From: Podocnemis expansa | Lineage: Eukaryota > Chordata > Testudines > Podocnemididae | Direction of reading: 5' to 3' | Length of the DNA: 64,000 nt | Assembly (NCBI GenBank): GCA_007922195.1 | Contig: ML681971.1 | Span: 248,001 to 312,000 of the forward strand | In this document: positions 1-12,053 of the stretch, one piece after another | How positions within the stretch are numbered: the stretch's first letter is position 1 | How the letters are laid out: each line of letters opens with the position of its first letter | Notes under the pieces: generated by a model | Database searches by the model: none | Told to the model about the DNA's origin: nothing | What the model saw: only the letters and a program-made list of their open reading frames with translations | Translations under genes and position numbers: made by a program

Positions 1-180
1 GCTCCAGCTCACCCCAACCCACCCCCAGGGGTGGAGTGGCTGGGTCAGGGGAGAGGCAGGAATGCAGAGTCTGGCCTCTGGGCCAGCCCCTTCCGCTCCC
101 TCCCCCGTGTGAGAGGGAGGCACGTGCCCCCTCACAAGCCAATTGGCCCCAGGCCCTGCAGCCTGCTAGGGATGGCCCTG
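1..180. repeat. Right end of a GC-rich hAT-like MITE (family B), cut by window start
   Basis: The stretch is GC-rich and ends in GCTAGGGATGGCCCTG, which matches the right terminus of the complete family-B copy at 43518-43984 (ends TAGAGATGGCCCTG). The left part lies outside the window. It has no coding signal. Confidence 0.5.
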
Positions 181-229
181 CTCACATTTGATAGTTCATT
201 GGTGAAATCTAAGTACAGAACCTATAGTC

Positions 230-408
230 CAGAGCCGTAACTATGGTGGGGCTAACAGGGAAAAGCCCTGGGCAGTGCAGAGCAGCTCAATAGAGCTGCT
301 TTATTAAAGGGTGGCTTTCCCAGTGCTGGCTCCAAGCACCACTAGTGGCAAGGGGCGCGTTCTGATTGGAATGCGCTCCAGGTGGCAAAAACCTGCGCTA
401 CGGCTCTG
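230..408. repeat. hAT-like MITE with 10-bp terminal inverted repeats
   Basis: The left end CAGAGCCGTA is the exact reverse complement of the right end TACGGCTCTG. The CAG...CTG termini and the length of 179 bp fit a non-autonomous hAT element. I could not find a matching 8-bp target duplication, so the superfamily is inferred from the termini only. Confidence 0.5.
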
Positions 409-679
409 CCAGTCAGTTTGGGGTTTATGCCCTGCTTCTTAACAGTCTGCCCTGAAGTTAGAACTCATTCTCTTGAGCCAGTGCGCACCAGCTTGAAAAC
501 AAACATTATGTGTCTTCCTTGACGAGCCAACAGTGATATTGCTGATTCACCAATAATTCACCAGTGCTTGCATAGTCATGGAAAGTAGCCCTTTTTCTTG
601 ATATACTCTGAGGAACTGTGGGCTGGTGCCACAATAGGGGTATTTTAGGCCCCCTTCCTCAGTTCTTGGTTCGTTGACA

Positions 680-1240
680 GAAACAAAAGACCAGAGTCCG
701 GCAGCAGGCAGTACTATCGGTTTATTGGGGTGCTCAAGCAAGAATCTGAGCTCTTCACACACGTACACCAGTAATTTTCCTTCTTTGCACCTTACTTCCT
801 ATTTGATCTCAGTTTTTCTAGTGTATCTTAACCAATCATAGTCTTTAAAATATTACATGATAATTCTTTAACCAATCCTAATATATCATAATGTAATTCT
901 CTAACCAATCATATCTGGCCACCTTGACTGATTACAATTAGTTATGCAAGACAGAAACAATCAGAAAAGTGGGTACCACAATGACCAAACAATGTGAGAT
1001 ACAGATTCCACAATCACAACTTGCTGAAAAATGTTTAAAAACCAGTCAGAATGCTGTCTGTTTCTTTAAATGTTCTAGGGTCTTTCCTTTATCTGGATTG
1101 CCTTCTTAACAACCTAGCATTGCTTTATTTTAATGTAATTTGTTTGGAATGTGTGGATGTGACCACACGCTTCCCAGTCTATGGCTGCCTCTGGTGCCAT
1201 TTTTTGCTTAGTCAAAGTGCAAGTCACAGGGAGAGAAGGC
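680..1240. repeat. Possible degraded LTR-type repeat
   Basis: Three AACCAATC boxes occur at 830, 870 and 902 inside an AT-rich stretch, preceded by a GTTTATTGGGG segment that could be an antisense polyadenylation region. This layout resembles an antisense retroviral LTR, but no TG...CA ends, primer-binding site or internal gene is visible. The call is weak. Confidence 0.2.
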
Positions 1241-2930
1241 TCATAGACAGGCAGCCTGGGGTTTTGGTTCTTTGTTCTATACCCGTTTAACTATTTAAGT
1301 GATAAGAATTTATTTAAACAATCAAAGGCTTTAGAGGCAAGCCTAAATACCTATATTCTAACAGGATATGCATGCCAGCTATGTTTCCACCCCAGTTTGG
1401 GAACCTTGTTGCTGCAAATCCATCCACTATGTCCTGCACACGGTCAAGAGTCACGGCCCTGCACGTTTGCATGACAACAACTATCAGAGTGGGTTTTTCA
1501 ACTTCAACCTGTTTTTGCACTGACTGCTAGCAGCCAAATTTTGCAGGTTTCCACAGCATGATCGCCATTTTCTTCTTTACTGTCAATGCAGCTCTTGTTC
1601 TGGCATTCCTGCTGGAGGGCTGGGTTGAGCTTGGTACACAGATCTAGGAACATGAGTCTCTAATCTGAAAGTTTGGCAATCACTTTTTGTTGTCCCAAAC
1701 CTGTGTTGCAATGTGATCCCACCAGTCAGTGCTCATTTCTTGGGCCTAGGAGCAGTGCTCCACCATCTGTAGCTGCTCCATCAACACCACTGTCCACCTT
1801 AAACTGGCTTTCACTAAGTCCCATAGAATTCTGTCCGCAAAACTGTCATATTTGCTGACACAGTTTTTCTTGCAGCTAGCTTTGCAAATACTGGAGGATT
1901 GTGTGTTCTCTACATACAATACTCATGAAAAGAGGACAGAACTGTGCAGGCACCATGCTTCTGTTAGAGATGGCGAACAGTGAGGAGTACTACAGGGGTA
2001 TGGAGAGCCTGATGATGCTATAGCATGGAGAAAGTTCCATGCTGAAACCTTGACCCCTTCCTCCCAGTCATCCTCGAACTAATTTTTGCCCCACAATGCT
2101 TTGCCAAGACTTCAAAAAAGACAGTATGCTAGAGGGTGGTTAGCTGCACACTGAAATTACCTATCAGTGGTGCACTGTGTATTGACACAATCATTACTTG
2201 TGAGTAGACACAGCTGTCAAGCAAGGAGTCTAATATGTACACAAGAGCGATATGCTATCTGCAGTGGCCTTATGCCAATGTAACTTGCATTGACCAAAGT
2301 TTGTAATGTAGACATGTCCCTAAAGCAAGCCTTTTATACTGCTATTTCAGAGTTTACAGGATCCACCTAGTCTGACTGCCAGTTACTCAGTAGAGTAACT
2401 GCATAATCCTAGCTTTGTGTCTGGATCCTGCAACATGACACCCTGTTCAGGGATTTCCTCTTCTTGACTGGGCAGGGCTGATTTCTATGCCTGGTCAGAT
2501 GCCTCAGAGGACTTAACTCCTAGAGATCTGCATGCAGAGGTAAATGGAATTTTTTAAAGTGTTGGAACTCTAACTTGAGTCCCTTATTCTCTCTCTTCTT
2601 CGTCCCTTTTTTACATCCCGAGAATACAATACAGGGTATAGGAAACATTCCCATGATTACATCATGAGACCCTAGCAAATCACCTACCTCTGGTGTAGCA
2701 TCTCTACTGATACTAGCATTGGCAGAAAAATTAAATGCAGACTTTCAACAGCATTTCTACCACTGCATCATCTAATCCTGCTTAGGGTGGGGCTAGACGA
2801 TAGCACACCTGCAACTGATCTATACCAACACTTCCACCAGTGAAGATATGTCATTGTTAGATAGACAGTGGGAGAACTGATATAAACTCTCTGGGCAGAC
2901 AAGACTAAAGAAAACAGAGATTCCCTCATC
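1241..2930. other. No recognisable feature
   Basis: Non-repetitive-looking DNA with no convincing exon, RNA gene or repeat terminus. Short open frames here lack codon bias or any recognisable domain. Confidence 0.5.
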
Positions 2931-2933
2931 TAA

Positions 2934-3175
2934 GGCCTGGTCTAAACTTAACATTTACATTCGCCCAGCTCCACTGTTCCATTGTTGATGTGATCTAACT
3001 CCCAGTGTAGAGGCAGCTAGGTCAATGGAAATCTGTTGACCAAGCTGCTGCTCCTCAGAAAGGTAGATTAACTAAAGCAATAGAAAAATCTTTTGTGTTC
3101 CTGTAAGAAGCATCACTACAGCAGCACAAATCACCACCGTAGCTGTGCTGTGGTAGAATCCATAGTGTAGATGTG
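2934..3175. repeat. Harbinger-type MITE, related to 40341-40560
   Basis: It starts TAA/GGCCTGGTCTAAACTTAAC and ends near CATAGTGTAGATGTGG, a diverged form of the GGTCTACACT...AGTGTAGAC ends of turtle Harbinger MITEs. Internally it shares the motifs GGTCAATGGAAA, CTGCTCCTC and CATCACTACAGCAG with the copy near 40.4 kb. A TWA duplication is typical of Harbinger elements; here TAA is seen on the left only. Confidence 0.5.
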
Positions 3176-3361
3176 GAGATAGCAGGTAAGGAAGCTGCAT
3201 GCTAATGAGTGGCTCCAGTAACACTTAACACTTCTGTAGGGCTTTTTATTTTCAAAATATGAAGGACTGCCTACTTCAGCTTGTTCAGGGGGGCAGATCT
3301 CTGCTCTAGGAAGAACTGCAGCCTGTGATCTACTTCTAGAGATGTGGCTCCTAGTGTAGAT

Positions 3362-3677
3362 CAGTGATTCCCAACCTGTGGTCCATGGACCACTGGTGAT
3401 CTGCAAAGGTACTGCAGGTGGTCTGTGGATATGGGGAGAAGTAATTATTGCAGGTAAATGTACTGCAGGAAAATGTACTGTGAAGAGTGTGGTATGTTTG
3501 TGAGTGAGTGCAATAAATTATTAGAAATAACTGTTTTTAATAGCCCTTGATATACAAGTTTGACTCTTATCAGGGCTATGTTAAAAATGTTTAATGCGGT
3601 TTGTTTACATGGTGGTCCACAAAAGCTTTCAATGACGATGTAGTGGTCTATGTAAAGGCAAAGGTTGGGAACCACTG
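3362..3677. mobile_element. Non-autonomous hAT element with perfect 8-bp target duplication
   Basis: The left end is CAGTGATTCCCAACCTGTGG and the right end is GGTTGGGAACCACTG, an imperfect terminal inverted repeat. Both sides are flanked by GTGTAGAT (3354-3361 and 3678-3685), an exact 8-bp duplication diagnostic of hAT transposition. There is no transposase. Its right half is contained in the segment duplicated at 6413-6644. Confidence 0.85.
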
Positions 3678-3836
3678 GTGTAGATGCATTAACTATTGTA
3701 TAAATCTCCTTTTGCACAAACACCCATACACAAACATACACACTTTGCTTAAGAATGACATTTTGCTGTGAGTGCTTCCTCTTTAGTCTGTTGTCCATCA
3801 GTTTCCATGTCTGGGTCCTGCTCAGTTTAGGGCAGT
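3605..3836. repeat. 232-bp segment duplicated at 6413-6644 (copy 1)
   Basis: By eye this segment differs from 6413-6644 at two positions only, in direct orientation and 2808 bp apart. It includes the right half of the hAT at 3362-3677, its right target duplication and about 150 bp of flanking DNA, so it was copied as a block and not by transposition. Confidence 0.9.
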
Positions 3837-4465
3837 TTGAAAACTTCTACTTTGAGATCTGCAGGAGTGTAGAAAACCATGCCTCCTAGCAGCCAGCAAT
3901 GCTGCCAATACAGCAGTAAATTGCAGGATTGATGGGCTCAGGTTGTGCAGCTCCAGAGTGGGAGAAGGACAGAGTCAGCGCCTGGTACATAGAGTGGAAG
4001 AATAGAAATCAGTGTAGGGTGACATTGGTCTGTGTGGGGAGGTGACTATTCTGGGTACACAGCAGCTGGGCAGTGGATCAAGCTGCTTGTCTGGAATAAT
4101 CAGATGGCTGAGGGAGGATTTAGTGGCTGAAAGGGGGATTATGACATTTCGCTAACGGTAGAGTGATGTGAGTGGACTTGGCAGCTGGGAAAAGGAAAAT
4201 CAGACTGCTCAGAGGAGGGAGGGGGCTTGAGAGGATTCAGCAGCTGAGGAAATACGTGCTTGTCTAAAATGATTGCTGGGCAGAGTTCAGCCACTAGGAA
4301 AGGCATTGGGTTCTGCATTTAGGAAAGGAATATGAGCTCCTCCATGGCAGTGTTGTGTGATAATTCAGCAGCTGGGAAGAAAGGGGAAGAAAGTGGCTTG
4401 TCTCTAGCTTCAAGACCTTTAAACGTGAGATGGCCAGTGACCACCTGCTCCTTTCCACCTGCAAC

Positions 4466-4960
4466 CAGGGGCGTCGTTGGCACCTGGCACATGGGGCATA
4501 TGCCCCGAGTCCCAGTGCCAGTGCCCCAAATGTACAGGGCTGCCCCTGCCGCTCCCATCCCCGTCCCCGGCTGGAGATCTGGGGCCTGGCTGCCAGCGGC
4601 AGCACTTGCCTCTCCCAGCCCTATCCCAGGCCCGTCTGCCCGCAGCGCGCCCACCTCTCCTGTCCCCAGCCAGGGATCCTGGGCCAGGCTGGCATGGCAG
4701 GAGCCTGAGGCCAGATCAGGCCCTGGTGGAGAATCGGGGCCGAGGGGATTGGGGCCCGCAGCCAGGCAGCTGGTCTGGGACCCATGCCCCGGGCCTTTCC
4801 CCAGAGCAGCAACGGTCTCGCCTGCAACCCCAACAAGACAACACATCCCAGTGGGATGCTGCAGTCAGCAGAGCCCCAGGACAAGGTAGAACCTTTAAAA
4901 GAAGAAGCAGAGAAATTTTAGCAGAGGGGCCTCAGACCAAGTCCGAGTCTGGGAAAAGAT
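4466..4960. repeat. GC-rich hAT-like repeat, ends uncertain
   Basis: It begins CAGGGGCGTCGTTGGCACC, similar in style to the CAGGGGCATTGCTGC end of the hAT at 37585-37805, and is followed by a long C/G-rich body. The right terminus was not found. Long open frames on both strands reflect high GC and are not genes. Confidence 0.35.
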
Positions 4961-6412
4961 TGTGAAATTCCAAGGCCTCAGACCAAGTCTAACCCTGAAA
5001 TACACACAAGTCTGGGCCTTATTGCAGATCATGGCAAACACCAATTTATTACCCAAACCCCAACATAATGAGGGCTGAAGAATGAATTAAAAAACAAATT
5101 CCTAGCAGTGGCCACTAAGAATGGGGTAGCCCAGTGTCCTTCCAGAAGCCGGGATACTATGATGATGGTGCAATAAAAATGTTCATATCTTGGTAACAGT
5201 TCAACTTGATAGGAAGGAGGGGTGGCGGGGAGAGGGGGCGGCATCTGCAAGGGGGACTAGGATGTTTGTCCAGGTGAGTACTGTGGTGCAGCACCAGAGG
5301 ACAGGACTGAGCACTTACTGGAAGTGGTTAGGTAGTAATAGTAGCTAGTCTGTTCTGCATGTGGGCCAGGATGGAAACAAGGCACTTGCAGTTGCGTCGT
5401 GCAGGCGGGGGCGGGACCTGAATGGTTGCATAGCAAGCATAACTCTTACCACATATGAGTAAGTGATGAGCACACCTCTGGCTGTGAGCAGTTAGTTTCC
5501 TGGTTGTGCCACCTGCATCAGTGTCTCTGGTCACAGCTTTCGAACCTTGCACAGACATTCCTCTGTTATCTCAGCACTGTTTACTAAGAGGTTTCTATTT
5601 TACTAAAGAAAGCAGCAAACAGACTCTCGCTCTCTGAATCCCATAACCAGACATTCAGCTCTTTTTGCTTCACAACAGCAGGCAGTGGAACTAATGCTCT
5701 GCCAGGGACCCAGTTCTGGAGCTCAGTCCCTATTTCTTAACAGTCACAGTTAATCATTGACCAGGGGACTGATTTTCCACTTGGGTCAAGACAACTCCAC
5801 TGCAGTTGATGGCTGAACTGTAGTTTAAAGCTGGTGTAAAGGACAAGAGAAGCTCTGGGAGTGCTGTGGGGGCCTCAGGAGAAATGAGAGAAAAACCATT
5901 CAGCAGCAAGTTGATCCATCAAAGAAAGTTCCCTTGTTGGCAAGACACATGAGTGCCACACCTTAGGACCTATGTTCCCTCTAAGCTGTGTGCATGTGCA
6001 CGCGCACACAGGTTGTGAAACCCGCGCACACAACAGAATAAAGCTCGCACAAAATAATTCAACAGTGCTAATATTTTTATGCTACTTTAAGCAAGCAATT
6101 TCAAGTAGTACGTTTCAAATAAGGTTTCATAATTTATAAAATCATTTCCATCACCATATCAAAATAAAATTTAGCTGTTATTTGCATCACACACTTACTG
6201 CATTGCACTCACAAGTTTGACCACACTCACTGTAGTGCGCACCAATTTGGACACTGGTTCCAAAAATTTGCACAAAAGAAATTTTTTGCACATACAGCCT
6301 ATGAAAAATTAGAGGGAACACTGCTGGGGTGACAGAAAAAAATGAAGTAAGGGGCCAGAACCTCTGTCTCCAACAGGGCTGTGCAGAACACACACATAAT
6401 CCCATTGAATAA
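4961..6412. other. No recognisable gene; short simple-sequence patches
   Basis: Nothing with coding character is visible. A purine/pyrimidine-alternating GTGCATGTGCACGCGCACAC patch lies near 5990-6010. Confidence 0.4.
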
Positions 6413-6644
6413 TTACATGGTGGTCCACAAAAGCTTTCAATGACGATGTAGTGGTCTATGTAAAGGCAAAGGTTGGGAACCACTGGTGTAGATGCATTAA
6501 CTATTGTATAAATCTTCTTTTGCACAAACACCCATACACAAACATACACACTTTGCTTAAGAATGACATTTTGCTGTGAGTGCTTCCTCTTTAGTCTGTT
6601 GTCCATCAGTTTCCATGTCTGGGTCCTGCTCAGTCTAGGGCAGC
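6413..6644. repeat. 232-bp duplicated segment (copy 2)
   Basis: This is the direct-repeat partner of 3605-3836, about 99% identical. The two differences seen are C/T in AAATCTYCTTTT and T/C in CTCAGTYTAGGG. Here the left half of the hAT element is missing, which shows that copy 1 is the source. Confidence 0.9.
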
Positions 6645-6956
6645 TAGCCAGCACTTGTGCCATGGGTACACAGCTATTTTTAGAAACCTAGCTCAGTTTT
6701 TAGCTAGCCCAAATTTGCTATTTTTAGCAAGCTAGGCCCAGCCCAGTATGCCTGCATATTCCACAATCATTCCTACTACTGGCAGTGTAGATGTATCCTT
6801 TATTACTTCTCCCACAACACTCCTTCCCCCTTTCCTTTTCATTCCTCATTTTAACTTTTTTTAAAGTTGTGCTTTAGTGGATTTTGAAAAATGGTATGCT
6901 ATGTCTCAACTTCCTTGTAACTTGTGTCATGGTTGATACCAGTGAACAGCAAATAC

Positions 6957-7324
6957 CAGGGCTGTCCGTAGGTGGGGGTAGGCCTGGGGCAAATCAGACT
7001 GTGGGGGGCCCCTGCCCCCCTTTTCTGGAGGGGGTAGCAGGCCGGCTGAGACGCCAGGCTCTGCTCTCCTTCCCCACCTCTGGGTCAGCCCTCCCCACCC
7101 CCAGGGTAGAACAGCCAGCCCAAGGGCAAGGCGGGACAGTGGAGCCTGGCCTCTGGGGTGGCCCGCCCCATCCCAGAGCCAACTGATCCCAGAGACTCAG
7201 TTCAACACTCCTGCCCCTGCCCCAAGCCAAAGACGGTGGGGGGAGGGACAGCATGGCAGTGTCGGGGCTTCGGAACCACACAGCAGTCGCCCATCTTACT
7301 GCCCCCCCGCAAGGGATGGCTCAG
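6957..7324. mobile_element. GC-rich hAT MITE, family B
   Basis: The left end is CAGGGCTGTCCGTAGG and the right end is AAGGGATGGCTCAG. The flanks are GCAAATAC (6949-6956) and ACAAATAC (7325-7332), an 8-bp duplication with one mismatch. The body contains the family motif GGGGCAAATCAG. It has no transposase. Confidence 0.7.
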
Positions 7325-8400
7325 ACAAATACAAACTAGCAATCACATATGATTCAGAAGAAATTTGTATTCACTTTGCACAAGTACAGATGATGACTTG
7401 TGGGTAGAGCAGTGCAAAATCAGGCCCCATGTTATGACAATAAGTGCCTTGAAAGATACTAATAAAATAATCAATAACACAGTAAGTGATTAATGATTAC
7501 CTGGACCCCCTGTGGGTGACACAGGTTGTGGCCACATTAGACCATGGGCAGGACAGCTGGCTGGGAGGAGAACAAAAGGCTGGGAGAAGAGGAGAAGGTA
7601 GAAGGAAGATGGGGGTCTGAGAGGCAGGATCTCTGGGGCCCTTCCTGGGGGTTTACTGCTAGACCTCCTGGTTGATCTGAAAGCCGACTGTCCTAGCTGT
7701 TGTGCAAACTGGATTGCTAATAAATCCTCTCATTTCTACATTGGCTGAGTGTCACTGCTGATTGGGATGGCTGGGACCCTCCTGGAGGGAGGACCCCATC
7801 CCAGGGGAGACAAGCCAGAGCAAGGATCGGATGCTCTGAGCCTGGATTTGGGAGCTGGCTACAGGTAGCATGGAGACCTGGTGGATTCGGGAGAAAGCTC
7901 CACCATAGCAGAGTCCCAATTGGCTGTGAACAAAGGGGATCCAAGAGTGCTGTCTGTGGTCTCTGTGACACAGCCAGATACCCCTTCCCTCACTTCAGCA
8001 CACCTCTCCCTACGCAAGTCCGTGAACCAGGAGAGGAGAGTATGGAGGCAAGGGAGAGGAATGCGCACCTAGCTTTGAAGTTGCAAAAGCACCTCCCAGC
8101 ACCACGCTACAGTTTCTCGCCACCTCTGTCTCAGGTCATACCCCTGCCCCTATGGTCGGGGACGACCTAATGTGGGAATTCCTCCCACCAGTTTTTCTTT
8201 TTTCACTCCCTGGTCATCCATTACTCATGCCCTCCACTGTTTGGCTTCTCTCCTGATGCTAGGATGAGTGTACCTAGGGATCCCCTTTTCCCTACTATAA
8301 CCCATTGAAGGGTCACCCCTACGAAGGGCCCCTCTGGGATGCCCACTTCTTTCCTTACGATAGCCTCCTTGGTGGAGCATCTCCGACTTTTTTGGGATCA
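7325..8400. other. No recognisable gene or repeat boundary
   Basis: Mixed-composition DNA without splice-flanked open frames or recognised repeat ends. Several short overlapping open frames on both strands carry no known motif. Confidence 0.4.
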
Positions 8401-8407
8401 AGAGAGG

Positions 8408-8905
8408 GGCCATCCATAGGGGGGTGTGGGGCCCCTGGCAAATCACCTTCTGCAGGGCCCCCAGCCTCCCTCAGCACTGGGGGCCAGGGCTGGCCAGCCC
8501 ATGGGAGGGGCAGACCCCCTGTGCTGCCCCCCTCCCATGCCGGGGACTGGGTGAGCGGCCAAAAGGGCAGCCTGGTTCAGCGCTGCTGGTCCCTCCCCCA
8601 CCTCCGGCCATGCGTGCTGTTCTCGGATCTGTGCAGGAGCAGTGGGAAGGGGGGTGGGAGGCAGTGTGGCCAGGGTGGGTGGTAGTGATATCGGCTCTGC
8701 ACTGACTCCTGCTCCCTCCCCGCTGCTTTGGCACAGATCCGAGAACAGCACAAGTGGCAGGGAAGGGGGGTGGCTGGACCAGCAGCACTGAACCCAGCCG
8801 CCCTTTTGGCTGGGTCGCCCAGTCCCTGGCATAGGGGGGCAGCAGTGCAGCTGCGCGGGGCCCCCCAAGCGTGGGGCCCTAGGCAGCAACCCTGCTCACC
8901 CTACC
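8408..8905. repeat. GC-rich hAT-like repeat, family B, with an internal inverted repeat
   Basis: The left side GGCCATCCATAGG and the internal GGGGCCCCTGGCAAATCACC match family-B elements. An internal inverted repeat pairs TGCTGTTCTCGGATCTGTGC near 8610 with GGCACAGATCCGAGAACAGC near 8730. The exact right end is unclear. Confidence 0.5.
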
Positions 8906-9654
8906 CTACAGTCCAGGCTTAATTCTGGGGCCCTCCCTCCAGGCCCTCCATTCTTATGCATCAACAGAGGGAGAAGCAAGGTCCACAGCTACTCCTTCCT
9001 CTCTGTTTTCCCTCCTACATTATCTACCTTATGGAGGCGGGATGCCTTAGTTTATGGCGCCCCAGTTTATGGCACCCCTTATCAATCCTGGCCACAGCAT
9101 CTTCTGCCAGTACGTCAGTGAGGAAAGGCCTTTGCCTACCCCCTTGTGGACAAGGGGCGATGTGTTCCCCACCCCTTGGTTAGCAACCTAACCCATTTGA
9201 TTTCCCTTTGGGGTTAAGGCCACAAGGGTGGCAATTATTCCACCCCTGCTCATCACCTGCAGGCATAGGAGCCTGTTGCTCTGGACCATGACTGCCTTTC
9301 TCAGGAGTCGATTCTACTAATGGAACGGCAACCCTCTCACACTAGACGGTCTTCCTGGTGACAAGGATGCTCTTTTGCTATTATGATATAGCAAAGTTCC
9401 CCAGTAATGGACTGGGACCACCCCATTGGAGTTCTAGTCTCCTGACAGAGTGGCAAATGACCCCTCAGCACTCTCATGAACGTCTTCTCTCAAAGATTTT
9501 GCACTTGGTGGTGTGTCCGTAGGTGTTTGCCTGGTGGTCCACTGCTTCTTCACCCAATTTTGGGTGCTGTGCCATTGGTGGGTAGCTGTGCTGACAGTGA
9601 ATAAGGTTCTAACTCTGCCTACCTTCCAGAATACAGCTAGCAGTCACCTAATAC

Positions 9655-9982
9655 TGAATGTATCTGAGTAGCACTTGAAGAAAAACAGTGGGTCACTTAC
9701 CAGCAACTGTCCTTCTTCGAGACAGGCTACTTGCATACATTCAGACCCCTCCCACCATCCCTGCTACTTGGAGTAAACTATAATAAGGGACTCAGGGTCA
9801 GGGCCATCTATATATAGCTGTGGGAGCAGTCAGAGGGGGCGTTGGCCCCCAACCCTGCTCTGACAGGCTAGGGCTAAAAAGTTTTTGGCCAATCATGCAC
9901 TGTGGCATGTAGAACCTAATACTGAATGTATGCCAGCAACCCATCTCAGAGAAGAACGGTTACTGGTAAGTAACCCACTGTT
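9655..9982. repeat. Inverted-repeat element of unknown class
   Basis: ACAGTGGGTCACTTACCAGC on the left mirrors CTGGTAAGTAACCCACTGT on the right, followed inward by TTCTTC/GAAGAA. The sequence CCTAATACTGAATGTAT occurs near both ends (about 9647 and 9917). Its right edge touches the target duplication of the next hAT. Confidence 0.55.
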
Positions 9983-9990
9983 ATCTATAT

Positions 9991-11111
9991 CAGTGGTTCC
10001 CAACTTTTTCTCTGCCATGGCACACCTTGAGACCATCAAAGTTTTCAAGGCACACCACCATTAAAAAACTCATGAATATTCAAATTAACTTAAGTTACTT
10101 ATGAATATTCTTGAACCATGTCACAGTGTTTCAGAAAGGCTGCTATGTGGGGTAGTAAATGTAGCACAGCAGGGGTGGAGTTAGTCTAGAGATCAGAGCA
10201 GGGCAGGGGTGGCAAAAGAGAAGGGCAGCCATGTGGGGAACAGCAAAAAGGTGGCAAGAGAGGGGAGGGGAAGGGAGAACAAGAATGGCTTTGCGGGGGG
10301 CAGGGAGGAACCTGGGGAGTGGGAAGGTAGGGCAGGGCAGGGGAGCATGGCACAGCTAACAGATACTTCCCCCTTCTCCACAGTGGCTCTCTGCCACCCA
10401 GGGCAAATCTTCACCCCACTGCTGCTCCCTCCCACCACAGTGGGTCCCGTCCTCCCCTCCCTCAACCCCCTTCTGCCTGTGAAGGACCCTTGAGCCCTCA
10501 GCTACAGCCCCCCACATAGCCACCCCAACCCCCAGCTACACACATCCCCAATCAACCAGCCACCCCACAACCCCAGCTACACACCCTCTGCTGCACAGAC
10601 ACTCTCCCCCACCTCTGCTACACACACACCCCTGCCCCACACAACCCCCAGCAGTGCCCCATCCCCCGAAACCCTTACCTGGGCTGTTCGCAGGCTGGTT
10701 GACACAAGCTGCTCTGCCCTGCAGGGGGAGAGTCACACACTCCCAGCCTCCCCCAGCTGTCTGCTGGCTGGGCTTAAGGTAGAGCCAGGTTTAAGGTGGA
10801 GCCACCTGAACAGTGCATTTGGGCTGCTCCTGCTATGTTTAGGGGGACCCCTGGATTTCCCCATTCTAGTGCCTTCCTTTACTTTGGGGGGGGGGGGCCA
10901 GAATGCTGCCTGACTAAAAATAGGGGGCCCCAGAACTGTGTTCCAGTGCTTTCCCCCTTACTTTAACCCCTGCCTTTTCTCAGCTCTGAACAGCCCAGGT
11001 GAGCTGAGCAGGGAGGGAACTTTAACTCCAGCTCTCAGGCATGCTTGCGGCACACTTTGGGTGTTCCCACAGCACACCAGCGTGCCCCGGCGCACTGGTT
11101 GGGAACCACTG
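9991..11111. mobile_element. 1.1-kb non-autonomous hAT element
   Basis: The ends are CAGTGGTTCCCAACTTTTT and CTGGTTGGGAACCACTG. Both flanks read ATCTATAT (9983-9990 and 11112-11119), a perfect 8-bp duplication. The interior is GC- and C-rich low-complexity sequence, with a ten-G run near 10885, and no transposase frame. It is longer than the related 316-bp and 480-bp copies that share the same termini. Confidence 0.88.
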
Positions 11112-11346
11112 ATCTATATTATGGCTAAAACGTCCACAGGAAGACTTACTGGGTGGGGACAAATTCCTTCTATGGGCTAGAGGGCAAGGTAAGTGTCCTT
11201 TAATGGGCCATTAACTTGCTCAGTCCATTCACAATATGCTGGTTAGATTGTATACAAGTTATCTTGTGGGTGTTCCTCCAGGAGCAAACACATTTGAAAT
11301 ACATGTAAACAGTCAATAACTTCAGATACAAAGATGATACAAGATC

Positions 11347-11465
11347 CAAAGGGGCAACTGTGTTAGTTTAGTTCAGTAAAACAAACATGTGACACTTAAA
11401 GACTAACAAATATATTTATTCCATGAGCTTTCGTGGCAGAAAATCCCAGTTCGTGATACATGCAT
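11347..11465 (-). repeat. Penelope-derived hammerhead-type repeat, antisense
   Basis: On the + strand it reads GGGGCAACTGTGTTAGTTTAG ... AAAGACTAACAAATATATTT ... GCATGAGCTTTCGTGG-like, which is the reverse of the hammerhead-core repeat described at 43090-44470. The CTGATGA box is degraded here. Confidence 0.65.
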
Positions 11466-11522
11466 ATAAACAGGATAATAATATAATCATGCATACAAAC
11501 AGGATAGTCATAGACTGTAACT

Positions 11523-12053
11523 CAGGGGTAGGCAACTGCCGGCACGTGTGCCGACAGTGGCAACTGAGCACATTCAGAGCAGCACGTGGCACCCTTTGTA
11601 GAACCACAGAAATTGCCACTCCGGCCACTGAAAGCCACTCTGAGTGGCTTCCTTCAGGTGCAGCTGGGACACCGGGGGTCCCCCCATGCCTATGCCTCCA
11701 TGTGGCACAGAAAAAAGCTGCCTGGAGTGGCTCCTCTCTGTAGTGTGATGCTCCCCAAAGGAGCCACTTCAGGCAGCTTCTTTCTGCAACTTGCCTGGGA
11801 ACCCCTGAAAGCAGCCACTTCTTTTTGTGGCATGCCTGGGGACCCCTATCCCTAGGCACACCACCAAGATGAGCCACTCTGGACAACTCCTTTCTGTGTC
11901 ATGCCTGGGGAAGTGCTCCCACTCCATTCATGACTGCTGAATTTTCAGGCAGTGGCCAAGTTTCTTCAGCAGAGGGGTCCACTGGCACAGCTGATGGCTA
12001 ATGGTCAGAGGGGAAGGAGTGGCACAGGGGTCGGCAAAGGTTGCTGACCCCTG
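11523..12053. mobile_element. Non-autonomous hAT element
   Basis: The ends are CAGGGGTAGGCAAC and GTTGCTGACCCCTG. The flanks are CTGTAACT (11515-11522) and TTGTAACT (12054-12061), 7 of 8 matching. The CAGGGGTNRGCAAC terminus is typical of amniote hAT elements. There is no transposase frame. Confidence 0.78.

Noticed and set aside
680..1240. Endogenous retrovirus
   Set aside because: Only a vague LTR-like composition is present. No gag, pol or env sequence or primer-binding site is visible, so a provirus is not claimed.
4294..4965. Overlapping frames on both strands of 87-185 codons
   Set aside because: They lie in a GC-rich hAT-like repeat, are open on both strands and in several frames, and have Pro/Gly/Ala-rich low-complexity translations.
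3445..6663. Two frames sharing the same protein start (MDNRLKRKHSQQN)
   Set aside because: The shared sequence comes from the duplicated 232-bp block. It is non-coding and includes part of a hAT MITE.
8305..8922. Frames of 93-148 codons
   Set aside because: They are explained by the GC-rich family-B repeat with its internal inverted repeat.
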